The notes beneath the pieces are model-generated. The model did no database searches. It saw only the letters and a program-made list of their open reading frames with translations, and was not told the origin of the DNA. This document shows positions 11,580 to 23,491 of a stretch of 44,165 bases of DNA, piece by piece (position 1 is the stretch's first letter; every line of letters starts with the position of its first letter). Origin of the DNA: Acanthaster planci (lineage: Eukaryota; Echinodermata; Asteroidea; Valvatida; Acanthasteridae); contig NW_019091598.1 of assembly GCF_001949145.1 (NCBI RefSeq), positions 1 to 44,165 on the forward strand. The letters run 5' to 3'. Position numbers and translations under genes: made by a program.

Positions 11580-12692
11580 GAAAAATTTCTTTTTTATTAA
11601 CAATTTGAGTGTTCATCGCTTCTGACTGAAGGGTACCAGGCACAACAAATATGGTTTTCCACAGTAAAAGTTACAATGAGAATTCACATGCAGTTCCAAA
11701 AGTGTTGTTTTATGCAGCGTTCACTGTCTAATAGCTCATTTCCGACATTTCATACCACACACTGATTTCCAAGAACCACTGTAACATCACAAAGATAGCG
11801 TTGATAAATTTCCTCTCATGTTATGTGAACAACTCAGTTGTCTCTGACTTGAAATGAATGGAATCTGTTATGACAGGAAACCACTGGCGTCATTCGATTT
11901 GCAACATTGTTACAAACTTCTCAGCAAGTCGCTGGCATAATCTCACCACAAAACAGTAAAAATAAAACAAATAATATTTAAAGTAATGGGGCATCATTTC
12001 TGCAGAGGCATCCATAATTACTCATCCTGTCCTCAAAATAACATCTGAAGTGATTGTGGATCACACCATGACTAAGAGTCTTACACAAAAAAGGCCCAAG
12101 TACTGATTAATTAAATGATTTGATAATTATGAAAACAGAAAGAAAACTTAGGCCAAAAAAAGACCCTTGGTCTCTGGTCAAACCAAAGTTCCAGAATTGA
12201 TGCGGCAATGCATGCTTTTTTTTGGGGGGGGGGTGGGGTTGGCTTTTGAAGACTGGCAGCAGACACGGAAATGAGTGGCATATTTAATCAAAGAGCAACG
12301 GCTAGTAGTAGCATGTCGCATGTAATGCCGCCGTTGTTGTTAACCAGCTGGCTGCAACTTTGTCACCTATCCATGGTCTACTGTCTGTGTTTGACATCAA
12401 CATTATGCAGTCGAAACGGATCTATCACCGGGTACGAGCTTTCCACGAATTAGTCTGGTTCCTTGAACAAATTGCCCTTCGGACTTGTGGCCAGGAATCA
12501 GTCTACTCCTGAACATTCATGCGGTGCGGAAATACAGGGCGCTGCTTCGAAAATTTTGAGAAAAAATGGGGAAAAAAACACTGACGCATACGTTAAAAAA
12601 CGACGCGCGTGCTGACCAGAGACTGACTTTTTTTTTTTGGCCTTATTCTGGGTGAATGAAACATATTTTCAAAGAGGATACTTTTGTTGTCT
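11580..12692 (-). other. 3' UTR of the tandem-BTB Kelch gene
   Basis: This runs from the TAA-side end of the coding region to the first canonical minus-strand AATAAA. It contains a G-run at about 12223-12238 on the + strand, a poly(T) run at about 12627-12638, and no reading frame that resembles a protein. The extent is inferred from the poly(A) signal only. Confidence 0.45.
11593..11598 (-). terminator. Poly(A) signal AATAAA of the Kelch gene
   Basis: TTTATT on the + strand is AATAAA on the minus strand. It is the first canonical hexamer after the stop codon, and a T-rich then TTTGTG stretch follows on the minus strand about 30 nt later, as expected for a downstream element. Confidence 0.45.
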
Positions 12693-15242
12693 TTACTTGC
12701 GGCCTATTTGGTAGGACTTCTTGTTGTTTAACCAGCTGTCTGTTCCTTTGGGCAAGCCGATGTACATCTTGATGGTCACACAGCCATGATAGGTCAATGC
12801 CCTTGGCATTGGTCCGAGCACCGTCCACTCGTTGGTTATTGGGTCATACTGCTCCACGCTGTTTGTGGCAATGGTCAGGGCATCCTCCACTGTGCCCACT
12901 GTCCACTGACCACCTGTGACGTCAATCTTGCGGTTGGTAACCGTGGCCGAGTACAGCTCCCTCGCATGGCCTTCAGCGTGCTGCATTTCCCCGATCATCT
13001 TGTCTTCACCCTTGTTGGGATTGTAGACTTGGACCTGGTATTCTGTCTTGCCTCCCACTAAGTAGATCTTGCTTTTCACGGTCGCCCCAAAGCGTGGCTC
13101 GAAGGGCAGACTGACATCCTTTATGACAGTCCAGGCGTTCTTGTCCAGGTGAAAGCACTGAACAAGGACCTGTCCCTCCTCGCTCAGTCCTCCAACGACA
13201 TAGAGCCGCCGGCTGTGTGATGTGACAACAGGATTGAGCACCCCGTAGGTCATGGATTCGCTCTTCTTCCACTGGTTAGTCTGGCGGCAGTATCTCTCCA
13301 CCTCATGGAGAGGCTCATTGGATTTGTCCACCCGACCCCCCACCACGTAGATCAGGTCCTGGAGGACCCCAACGCCATGAGCAACTCGCGGGAGGTGGAT
13401 GGGTGCCACCTCCGTCCACTCGTCAAAGAGCGAGTTGTACCTCCAGACGTTCCCGCACAACTGTCCCTCTCTGTATCGCCCGCTGATGACATAGACATCG
13501 TTGCACAGTGCCACAACCTTGTACTCGGTATTGCTCCCTGGAAATGCCTCCAATGGGAACCACTTCCTGCGGATGTTGTCATAGTAACTGGTGTCTGGTA
13601 TCCACTGCTGGTTTTTGTTCCGGCCGCCCACAACAAAGGTCACATCAGCGAAGGCCTTGCGGGGCTTCATTCTTGGGTCGAACATCTGCTTGCCATCCCT
13701 GATTAAAATGTGGATGGCTCTGGCTTCCAGGATGAGATCGTGGCATCCTTCACACTCCTTCACCAATGGGTCCTCAGCAACTGCATCCAAGACCTTAGGT
13801 GAGGAATAAGGAAGACGGATGCTCTTCAAAACAAATCCCAGGAGGTTCTTCCGTGCTTCCAAGTCGTGCTTGACCCACTTGATCAGGGCTTTGTAAGCCT
13901 CTTCCTCGCTAAGGAGATTCAGGTTATCATCGCCAAGATACTCAACAAGTTCTTGCCGTGACAACTCCAGGAACTCCTCATACTTTATGACCTCCCGGAA
14001 GTTCTTCAGGGCAAACTTTGTTGCTACCTTGTGAAGCAGCTCACAACTTGGCCCACTGGCAGATCGCTGGATGCTGAGACAGTTAGATGGGTCTAACATT
14101 GTCTTCAGGAACTCACTGCATTTGCGAACTGCTGAGTCATGCCGAAGGGTGCTGGCCAACACCAGTGCTTCCTTTGCATTTTCCTCACAGACCTCAAGCT
14201 TGGAGGTGTAAGTATAGTTCACAATCATTCTCATGACTGCTGCACTGACATCTGTTATCTTAACGTGACCATTCTCGTCTGCTGTCTGTAGTCTCTCTTC
14301 CATCGCCGAGTCAATCGTTGCCAGGACAACCTTATGACAGGGGAGCTCTTCCTCTCCAGCACAGAGTGTGACGTCCACAAACTTGTTGTCAAATCTCTGG
14401 TCGTTCAGACCCAGGAGAATCTCATTCACGTGGTAGGGCTGCTCGAAGGTGTATTCTGCCATGATTTTGGACGAGTCAGTTATGGAGTGCCGGCTCCTGT
14501 TGTCCTGCCTCTCCAGAAATTCCTGACACGCCTGCTCGGCGGAGTGCAGGTAGAAGCACTGGGCAGCTGTCAGCAGGTCCGAAACATTCTCACTGCTGAT
14601 CATGAGCCTGGCAGTGTAGATGTAGTCCAGGAGAAGGCCTACTACATCAGGCCTGATATCGTTCAGTGTCATGTCATGCTTGATGATAATGCCCCCTTCT
14701 TCAGTGACCTCGTCGCAAATATTAAGAGCAAAGAAGCGGCTGGTGGCAGACAGGACAACCTTGTGGCAGCGGAAAGTCAGGTCACCGACATAAATCGTAA
14801 AGTCAGTGTATTTCTTGGCATGTCGGAAGCGATTCAGCTTTGTAAGAACGTCAGCAGCGTAGTTGGGATCATCCACTTCTTTCGGTTCGTTGACCGAGGA
14901 AGCCACTGTCCACGTACTTCCATCAGTTCGGATGCTCTCCCCAATACTAAAGTCACTCCCTAGCTTGCTCAAGCGGTAGAAGGCACTGCTTCGCTTAGCA
15001 AGGGAAAGGTTGGAGCCTCGAGGCTTGGTGGAACCGATGGTGCTTTGGCCGTCCTTGATGTTGCCGTTAGCAGGAGGGACGATGCTAATGTCTTCTGAGC
15101 CCGTCATCTGCATTTGCATGTCCGTGAAGGGGATGTGATTCTTCTCGGGGATGGGGTCGCTCGAGTAGATGTAGTGGCTTGCTGGCTCGGGCTCGCTGGC
15201 CGACTTGGACTTGCGGCAACGGCAACTGTGGCAGCAACCCAT
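12693..15242 (-). CDS. Tandem-BTB Kelch-like protein with predicted acylated N-terminus
   Basis: This is a single uninterrupted 849-codon frame; the ATG has a good context (ACC ATG G). Residues 1-13 (MGCCHSCRCRKSK) fit N-myristoylation (Gly2, Ser6) with palmitoylatable Cys3, 4, 7 and 9 and a basic patch, so the protein is predicted to sit on membranes. Residues 14-130 are Ser-rich and probably disordered. BTB1 spans about 135-245 (YTDFTIYVGDLTFRCHKVVL). BTB2 spans about 278-381 (FVDVTLCAGEEELPCHKVVL) and is shortened where the SxxFxxMF helix normally lies. BACK follows at about 386-515, then six Kelch blades at 532-824 with GG or G at 539, 588, 635, 684, 730 and 777. Standard KLHL proteins have one BTB and about 570-650 residues. 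BTB-BACK-Kelch proteins act as CUL3 ubiquitin ligase adaptors, with Kelch choosing the substrate; that role here is inferred from the family. An intron-free frame may mean a retrogene origin. Confidence 0.93.
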   Translation of the reverse strand: MGCCHSCRCRKSKSASEPEPASHYIYSSDPIPEKNHIPFTDMQMQMTGSEDISIVPPANGNIKDGQSTIGSTKPRGSNLSLAKRSSAFYRLSKLGSDFSIGESIRTDGSTWTVASSVNEPKEVDDPNYAADVLTKLNRFRHAKKYTDFTIYVGDLTFRCHKVVLSATSRFFALNICDEVTEEGGIIIKHDMTLNDIRPDVVGLLLDYIYTARLMISSENVSDLLTAAQCFYLHSAEQACQEFLERQDNRSRHSITDSSKIMAEYTFEQPYHVNEILLGLNDQRFDNKFVDVTLCAGEEELPCHKVVLATIDSAMEERLQTADENGHVKITDVSAAVMRMIVNYTYTSKLEVCEENAKEALVLASTLRHDSAVRKCSEFLKTMLDPSNCLSIQRSASGPSCELLHKVATKFALKNFREVIKYEEFLELSRQELVEYLGDDNLNLLSEEEAYKALIKWVKHDLEARKNLLGFVLKSIRLPYSSPKVLDAVAEDPLVKECEGCHDLILEARAIHILIRDGKQMFDPRMKPRKAFADVTFVVGGRNKNQQWIPDTSYYDNIRRKWFPLEAFPGSNTEYKVVALCNDVYVISGRYREGQLCGNVWRYNSLFDEWTEVAPIHLPRVAHGVGVLQDLIYVVGGRVDKSNEPLHEVERYCRQTNQWKKSESMTYGVLNPVVTSHSRRLYVVGGLSEEGQVLVQCFHLDKNAWTVIKDVSLPFEPRFGATVKSKIYLVGGKTEYQVQVYNPNKGEDKMIGEMQHAEGHARELYSATVTNRKIDVTGGQWTVGTVEDALTIATNSVEQYDPITNEWTVLGPMPRALTYHGCVTIKMYIGLPKGTDSWLNNKKSYQIGRK

Positions 15243-15300
15243 GGTTATGCACTAGATGACCCTCTAAACAGAACAGAAATAGAAATCAAAGAAAGAATTT
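15243..15300 (-). other. 5' UTR start and splice acceptor of the Kelch gene
   Basis: Read on the minus strand, a long pyrimidine-rich tract ends TTCTGTTTAG at 15264, followed by 21 nt (15263-15243) and then the ATG. This is a textbook 3' splice site, so the coding exon probably begins at 15263 and at least one non-coding exon lies further right in the window. Confidence 0.65.
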
Positions 15301-16031
15301 ATATTTCCAAGCATTGCATACGTATTAGTGGGTCACACCTGTTGCTCTATGGTCTGTGCTGCAATCTGAAAAAACCTCTAAATTGGCTAATTAGCGAGTG
15401 TGGTACATACCAGGTCAGCTAACACCAACTGACCAATCAACAGCCTTGGTTTTGTTTCTCACCATACAAGGACACTGGTTGGCTCACAAAGAAGACTGTA
15501 TAAAAATCTGCACTCACAAAATGTATGCACTGCATGAAATAGTCAAATTATGTTGTTTTCCCTTTCAAACACAAATGGAATGTGTTTCAAACGTAACTTT
15601 TTATCGTTATCATACGACCTGTACCAGTTGTGCAATAACAGTTTTTGGTGTGATGACCTTGTAGGGTGTATTCCACCAAATGGTTGTATTTCTGCATGTG
15701 AGCTCATTAATATTTTGTGATCCCACTGGTTTTGTAAAATAAGACATGCCATAATCAGGAGGCATCATAGAAATATTTCTATAAATCCCGAATTTAGGAC
15801 TGATAGTTTCCAGTTCGGGGTATTTCTTTCACAAAAAGCCCCAAATTGCGGGCGGCTACATTCAGAAATGAGTGATTAGTTTTACTACTGTTTTGGGGGT
15901 ATCTTCCTTGAAAAGCGAATACAAAAAGATTTTCTTGCCTAACCCCCATGAAATTGAAACGAAAAGTGATCTTCTGACCATAATCTTGAATTTCCAGAGA
16001 AAAAAACGGAGGCCAACCTCTTCACAAGAGT

Positions 16032-16045
16032 CAACAGGCGGCGCT
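16032..16045 (+). promoter_or_regulatory. CTCF-like motif (weak)
   Basis: CAACAGGCGGCGCT resembles the CTCF core but departs from AGRGGGCGC at one position. It lies inside a stretch that may be a dispersed repeat. Confidence 0.2.
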
Positions 16046-16056
16046 ATTTTCGGTCC

Positions 16057-16079
16057 GATTTTGCACTGTTTTCTATGGG
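16057..16079 (+). repeat. 23-bp dispersed repeat, copy 1
   Basis: GATTTTGCACTG followed by TTTTCTATGGG matches 22 of 23 bases with the reverse complement of 25509-25531. It is probably part of a larger, older repeat family; the flanks are too diverged to align by eye. Confidence 0.45.
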
Positions 16080-19000
16080 CACGTATTTGGTGTAGTGCAA
16101 CCTGTACGGTCACAGGCCATTATACATGTACCGGTACATGTAACGTGGCAGAAGTTGTGCATCAAAGTGGACCAATCAGACAAAAGGAAAGGAGGACACA
16201 TGCCAGCAAATGTGAATTGTTTTTGAGGGGACTGGTTGCCAGTCTAATCATAATCGCTATGACTCCTTCACATGCCACACCCACTCAAGAAAATGCAGAG
16301 GACTCCTGACACATTCATGTACATGTTCATGTGCATTGTATGCAAATACACAACCTCTTTACAGTCACATCTGAATGCAGGTATTTCCAACTGTGCCACC
16401 TCCTTGGCAAACGATTCAACCAAAGTGCACTATTCACATATTACATGTACCTGTACCTGAAACCTAACGACACATGAACAAACACAAAATGCTTGTATTT
16501 TTCCCGACACAGTACGGTAGCTTCCAAAATCAAACACTTTATACTGAAATGCTGCTGCCTACTGGGCAATCATTGTGGGCATTGTAACAATTAAAGTGCT
16601 CTGCCCAAGGCCACTATAAGCACTCTAACCAACCCAGACAGAATTGAAATCCATCTGCAGAAAACATTAAGTAACACACTTCAGAGCACTACTACCACTG
16701 TGGTTGTGGCACATGCGCATGTGTTTGCTTGGCTTTTAATCCCACTTTTTTTAAAATCCATCTTGAGATTCAACGGCCCATCTGTCAAAACAACTTGGTT
16801 TCTGCAGCACGTGTTCCATGATGCCCTTCTTTTAATTTTCAAGAACAGTTATGCACAATAAATGCACATATACATGTACATCAAAAATATCCATTTACCA
16901 GTTCAGGTTTAGGTGCCAATATTTTTCAACGAGAATAATTTATAGTTCATTGAGAATATGTTCCATGAAGTGTCAGACGGAGCATTTTCAATGGTCAAGA
17001 ACTGTTGGTACTCTTGGGACAGATTTCAGAAGTCATGTGTCTACTGCATGACCACTGAATGAATTCTAAATCTGTTATTGACATGTCCATGTCTGTGAAC
17101 ATGGACATACAGTATCAATTATGTAGATACCACATGTGCGTACAAAACCCATTGATCACCTGATCATCCAGATATGGTTTTTGTTATCCTCCGTGTGGCT
17201 CTAGAGGTGTAAATTTCAGACAGTTGCCAGAATTTCAGCTGTTCAAATACACATTGTTTTTTGCAGTCATTTACTTTCTTCAATAATTCCAGTTTTTCTT
17301 GCTTTGGTGCTCAGGATTACAGTCACAGTTTGAAAATATTTGCCATTTAGTGACAAGGGCAAACCAAGAACTGGAACCCTGCCTCCCTGTGACTTTACGT
17401 AACAATGATTTTAAAAAGAGGCCCAGTAAACGTATAAGCACTGTACATGTACGTGCAGACCATGTACAGGTACTATGCATGTACGTACACCAGTTGACAT
17501 GGCCGCCATAGGCAGATGCTTATCCCCCCCCCCAAATCAAAATGGAAACAAACCAGAAAAGAAAACTGAAACAAAAAAGGACGCACAGGGAAGAAAAGCG
17601 ATTTGCTTGAAAATATTAGAAATGACCATCTTCCACTGTTAATACATGCATGTGCTTATCAGAGTCTTCTGCCCCCTCCCGAAAAAATTTACAAACACTG
17701 TCATTCTCTGATTCCAACTTTCATCACACATTTATCATACTTTCACCATGTACTGTATGTACATGTACTTCTCACATTTGAAACCATCCTTTACACAAAA
17801 CCAACAAAGCATTTCATAAATGGTCATCTCTCAGGACTGTACATAAAGAGAACTATCTCCTATTCAAGGTACACGTTTAAGGAGAAGGCTCAGATATCTT
17901 GACAACCTTTGAAAATTTGATAATTCACAGGAAAAGTATGGCATACCTGTAACTCACACTTTTAATATACAAAAAAATTGATGTCAAAATTTGCTTAAGA
18001 CATCATCACTCTAACGTGGACCAAGCCAACTGGGCGGAAAAATGTTCAGCTTCAAGGCATATTCAAGCAATACAAAAGGCATGGCAGGTACCGCACATGT
18101 ACAGTACACACAGTCACAAGGACCCAGCACTCATGTGCAGATGCCCAGGCAAGGCCAAATTTCTTGCAGAATCGAAGGCCACTTACCCAGTAAGTTTAGC
18201 CAACACAGCACACTAAACCTACAGATTGCATGATGCTGTGACCCATCAATCCATGTACACATGGATACATGAGACCATGACTCTGGAGTTGGTTTGGATA
18301 TAAGCACAAAAACATGCAGTGACAAAGCAGGTAATGTAATTCATGCCAACATGTATAATGTCCATGTACCAGTGAATCATGATGTGTACATGTACATGTA
18401 CGCGTATGTTCACATGGAAGCATCCACTACCAGACTTGCCTGCATATCCTTGCACAGGTGTATTGTCTCGGCCTACACAAGAAACATTTTGTACAATTCA
18501 TAGAGTGACGTCCAGAACACATGTAGCCTAGCTGTCATTAATTATCCTGACTGATCCAAAGCTGGGCCAGATACCGGTACAATGTAAATGGATAGTCCGG
18601 CAGTCTGAGACCCACTCCCTCCCCCCAACAACGTGTTTACATCCTCGGGGATGAGTCACTGATTGCTGGGATGAGGCGGTGCTGCATCATTTTTCCACAT
18701 GTAGATCATGATGTCATGGCTGTGTCATTTATGGACACAATTAGACTGATGACTATTGGGTCTGCAGGAGTCCTACTGTCACATGACAGTGTTCAGAGGA
18801 CATTTCAGGCACAAGTACATGACCAATATACAATATGTTACGTCAGCGCTGAGTCATATGTTTCAAATTCTTCATAGGAAACAGAGAACAAATGCTTCAT
18901 CTGTTGACAGAAATGCTGTACTTTGATGTGTGTTGGAGACCTGTGGCTACTTAATACACAGACTTGTTGACGGAAATCAAAGACCACCAGTACATGTACA

Positions 19001-22000
19001 TGTACTTGCCCACCTTACCACATTATTTTCCACTGCCCCTATGTGCCATGTACAGAATGCTCACACACAAATGTGTTATGGTACACATGTACATACATGT
19101 ACATGATAATACATGTATCAAATGAGTGCACCTGGAACAAAGAATGAAGTGGTGCATCTGGTTTCCGGGACACAGATGCACTACATTTTTTTGTGTTCCA
19201 CAAATGCGAGCGAGATAACAAATTTATTTTCAAACTTCACGCACAGTAAAGATATTATAGGGGCCTACGTGCACAAATATGCCACCTTTGAATTGGGAGT
19301 AGATTTTGTAGTTTCTGCTTCTGCATTCTGCTTCGTAAGTGTAAAAATAGCACATTGCGTGGAGTTCGAACAACACATTATGTGAGATTTGACATGGACC
19401 GTGCAATAGAGTTATATGTCACACTGTTTATTTCCATGGATCAACCAAGTTTGCCTGAAGATTGTGTATTATAGCCAAGCTCTCAATTGCATCCCAATTT
19501 TTAGTTAGGAAAATCTGCCTTATGTATCAGCCTGGTGTAGAGGTTCTCAGCTGCTTTCAGCATGTGACGTTCTCCTGCAGTACCAGACAGTGGTACACTT
19601 GGACTTACATGTGTATCAAAACAAGGAGACAATGTACAGGCCATGTCATCTTGCAATGTGTATTACTAGCGACTGGCTCTTCACTGATTTATGGCTATAA
19701 GTGTATAAATTTGCTAAGTGGGGGAAATGAGCAAAAGATACAATGTACATGTACTTGGTTACACGTTGTGCAGTGTAAAAGGCTTACAACTGGTCCTCAA
19801 CTGATTTCTGCCAATAATGCATACGTCTACATGTATATATTTGCCATGTTTGCCAAGCAACATTTTTTGCCTGTCAGCTCCATGAAACTTGAGGCCCAGC
19901 CAATTTTTATAGCACTACAAGTCTAGTTCTGAAATCAAAAGATACGGACTGTTTTGGGAGATGTACGGTATTGTCTCTCGGCACTGGTGGTGAGGGGGGG
20001 GTGGCAGGAGAGGTCGGAAGGGTCACAGTGATGTCCACTTTCTGGGGGGAGGGGAATGCCACCCTACCTTTTGTACATGTAAGTCCAACCCTATAATTGT
20101 GGGGCTTAGTGGGTCAGCCTGTTAATGGCTGATGCCCAATGATCTCACAACTGGCCCCTTTACCGGTACTTTGGAAATCGTTCTGCCACCATTGCACAGT
20201 ACATGTATCTTGGGTCCGATGGCCACCACTGTCATACATGTGACTACTGGTATAATGGGAAGAATTCCTCACCTTTCTGAAGTTGCCAACTTTTCCAAAC
20301 CTTGAAACCTTGATTTTCAAGTTTTGTTGTCACTATTCGCCAGGAACTGGGCCTACAGATGTAGCTTTTATTTTACAGGTTTCCCATTATAATTTATTAA
20401 CCCTAATGATCCCAAATCATCCGATTTCAATATGATTTTACATACACAGGGGGTTAGGGTTAAAGTTCACATACTGATCTCTACTTTTACAATGTTACTT
20501 GCTTATGCGCAGATCCTATGCATTATGTCATACTCTATTTTTACAGTGAATGCTACCTGCCCTAAAGATCGATACTGCAGGGAACCAGCCTAAGCACTCA
20601 GGCTGGAAATAAACATCCTTCATAAAAATGGGTTACCAATCAAACTGCCATGTAATCAATTGACATTGATTCTCGGATGACTTTTTGAACCACAGAAAAA
20701 AAATGTACAAACAATATTCTCTGCCCAACTCTGTCACAAGTGCATGGCCCCTGGGATATTAAAATCTTGGGGACAGGGGACGGTCTAGCCCACAGCCAAG
20801 GTATTAGTAAAGAACAAACACAGACCTGGAGACAACACAATCCCCACCGTCCCAGGCAAGCATTAATTCCCCCACTTTGAGTTCGTGTGCGTGAATGTGC
20901 AGGGGTACGGTCCACGTACATACATATACCGGTAATTACATATGCTGAGTTACTGTGCCAAATTTTGACAAGATCGATGTATATGCAGTAATGACATGGG
21001 ATTGCAACGCAGACAAACCTCAAGCATTCCCAGAAAAGCTAGCATACATTTATGTGTACTATAATGTACATGTGACGATAGAAACCAACATGATTGATCA
21101 TTCAGGACACACACAATCTGGCCTTCAGTGACTGAGTGAGTTCCATGTACATTTCTGACAAGTTTGGAAAAAGTGTCAAGGTGGCGTTTGTGATTAATGT
21201 CACACAGTAGCTGCCCCTGGGTACTATTCAGTTATTCAATACGGCTGCTTGTGCTTACTGTTAATTCCAACAATATAAATACATGTACATGTATACCATA
21301 TCATACATGTTTGGACAAGTTTTGGAATTTGTTGCGTTGCAAATAAATAGATCAATTAGGACATACAGTAAATCTAATGGTCAAGGAACACGCTCTACAA
21401 TCATTCTCTATAAACATGAAAGTGCAGAAATTGAACATCTGTTTTAATACTCTCCCCCACCGACTGACCGAGCAATTTCACACTACTGTGACCGACTACA
21501 AGTACAAGCTGGCAAGACAAAAGAAACCCCATTCGCGTGGACACTTCCAGCAGATTAGCCTGTGACACACGACCGAGTGCCTTTGGCAATGGACATGGTG
21601 CTTCTTTCTTTGTCTCCACTGCTGCAGTGCTGGTGTTGATAGCATTACGAGTGACAAAGTATGGGGGCTGAAATGGTTCAGTAGCAGTTTCAACTGAAAA
21701 CAAACTTAAACACGATTTTTTCACAATTCGACTTTGTAGTTAGAAAGGTCCTCAAAAACTACATGTACATGTACAGTACACGTATGTACATGTATGTATG
21801 TAGCAAAGACTTGAATTCTTCGGGTTTAGACAAAGGATATTATTCAGAGATGCACAGAGCATCACAGACTAGACCCAAGTTGCACAGCAATGTGGAGCAG
21901 TTTGGTTGTACTGCATGTGTATCGTCTGTTACCTTGCATCCCTGGAGTGTAAAAAAATTCCATGTCTCACACCACAGCAGTCAATAATCAAGTGAAGGTG

Positions 22001-22099
22001 TGCTGCATAAGTATACAATGTACCAGTATTGTGAGCTTTCTCCTTAATTATTGTCCATTCAGTGGAATTGGATGTAGAAAGGGAGACTGGATTCTTGTT

Positions 22100-22640
22100 G
22101 CTAACTACATGTAATAGTCTTATATCTTAGAACAGATATGAGAAACGTGTCAGACTGACAATGAGGTGAATCAACGAGCCGGCCAGGCTTAGGATGAGAC
22201 GTTTCTCCAGGGTGCGAAGAGATAACACAAACACGCTGTAACCTGGCGCCTCGCACCGCGCTGCCAGGATGCAGATATGTAGCAAACAGGGACAGCGCGG
22301 CGATGTCCGACAACTTTGCTTTGACCCTCGAGGTGCATCCCCCCTCCCGAGTGCTTAATCTGCCTCTCAGTATTGCGTCTGGCGTCGACGGGATACTACC
22401 GTATCGTATTTTGGCACTCCGCCATGGGGGTTACCCTATTCAGAATCAAGTAGTGTGCTGTCTCTGCCGTGCATGCATTCTATAAGTGAATTGTCGATTG
22501 TCAAACGGAAGGGGGCAATGACTTCATCATTGGAGGTGCTTGCTCCCAGTGATGAGGTCTCAGGATGGACGGTTGAGACAGCTGGCGTCACGGCGGCTAG
22601 AAAAGCTGTCTCCGGCCAGGCTTAAACCAGAGGAGTGACC
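22100..22640. other. GC-richer island bounded by 13-bp direct repeats
   Basis: The stretch has many CpGs (GCGCCTCGCACCGCG, GCGCGGCGATG) in a region that is otherwise AT-rich. The word CCGGCCAGGCTTA occurs at 22179-22191 and again at 22612-22624. A 60-codon frame begins at the ATG at 22303 in a good context (GGCG ATG), but the protein is not recognisable, and a 70-codon frame runs on the opposite strand. It could be a promoter, an exon or a repeat. Confidence 0.3.
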
Positions 22641-23474
22641 GTTTGTCTGGCCCATGCATGTCTCTCCTGATCAAAATATCCAGGGATATGCTGCATAAAT
22701 ATGCATTTCAAAACTTGCACACAAGCTGAATTGCTGAAGTAAAATTAAGATGTGATCTTCCTTCAGGTGAATCCCTATGGTCTTTAACCTTTACAAATCT
22801 TCTTCTCTTGAAAGAAGCTTATTCCCAGATTTTGCTGGAATCCTAACAAATTACGGATGTAAAGCTTTGGCCAGCAAATTAAAAATCCATGCCGACGCCA
22901 CACTGACAGAATGTTCCATACACATACATGTGCATACAAGTGACATTAACTTCGAATTTGGAAAGTTAGTAACTCGAACACATTTACTTTTGACTGAATG
23001 GCTGCTTTCACCAAGTGTCTTTAAGGCAACTATAAATAAATACATGAATACATCAAAGATGAGAGCACAAGACAAAAGCTAATGAGTTCCCCCCCAAAAA
23101 AAGAAAATTAAATAAATCCCTTTCAGCATTGTTCTCATCCATTGGAAGAGGAAAATTTAATTCACTCTGAAGTTAATATGCCACGGAATTTTACCAAAGT
23201 AGATTCACATGTAGTACATGTTGCTTTACGCTTTCATTTGAAATGGAAATTGCTGTGTTTCAATCTCTACAATGTTAATCCAAGACACTTCTCCGCTGTT
23301 TTCCAAGTTGGAAGAAATATCACTGGCCACACCCTTTTCCTCTTGAAATGAATGTTAGCTTGAACAGCCTAAAACAGCCATGCAAACTGTAAGAAGTCAT
23401 GAAAAACGTTTTTGTTTAACCTTTAAGTTATCACATTTAAATGTCACTAATTACAATGCCCATGGCAGTTTTCA

Positions 23475-23491
23475 GACACTAGAGGGCGCAG
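23475..23491 (+). promoter_or_regulatory. CTCF-like motif
   Basis: GACACTAGAGGGCGCAG matches the CTCF core CCACTAGRGGGCGC at almost every informative position. It is isolated in AT-rich sequence. Confidence 0.35.

Larger units (their letters stand above)
15301..22099. other. Probable 5' UTR intron of the Kelch gene; no gene seen
   Basis: No protein-like exon is recognisable on either strand. The sequence holds many TACATGTA words (for example 18386-18400, 18991-19004, 19084-19102, 21764-21774), some TACCGGTA words (16130, 18572, 20162, 20927), a CTCF-like word at 16032-16045, and a 23-bp repeat at 16057-16079 shared with 25509-25531. A 154-codon open frame at 19462-19926 is rejected as chance. 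Confidence 0.45.

Noticed and set aside
14334-14963. 209-codon + strand frame inside the Kelch gene
   Set aside because: It is the antisense shadow of the BTB coding sequence, with no protein-like features of its own.
19462-19926. 154-codon open frame on the + strand
   Set aside because: It has no ATG at its start (TTG), no recognisable domain, and several of its residues come from TACATGTA words.
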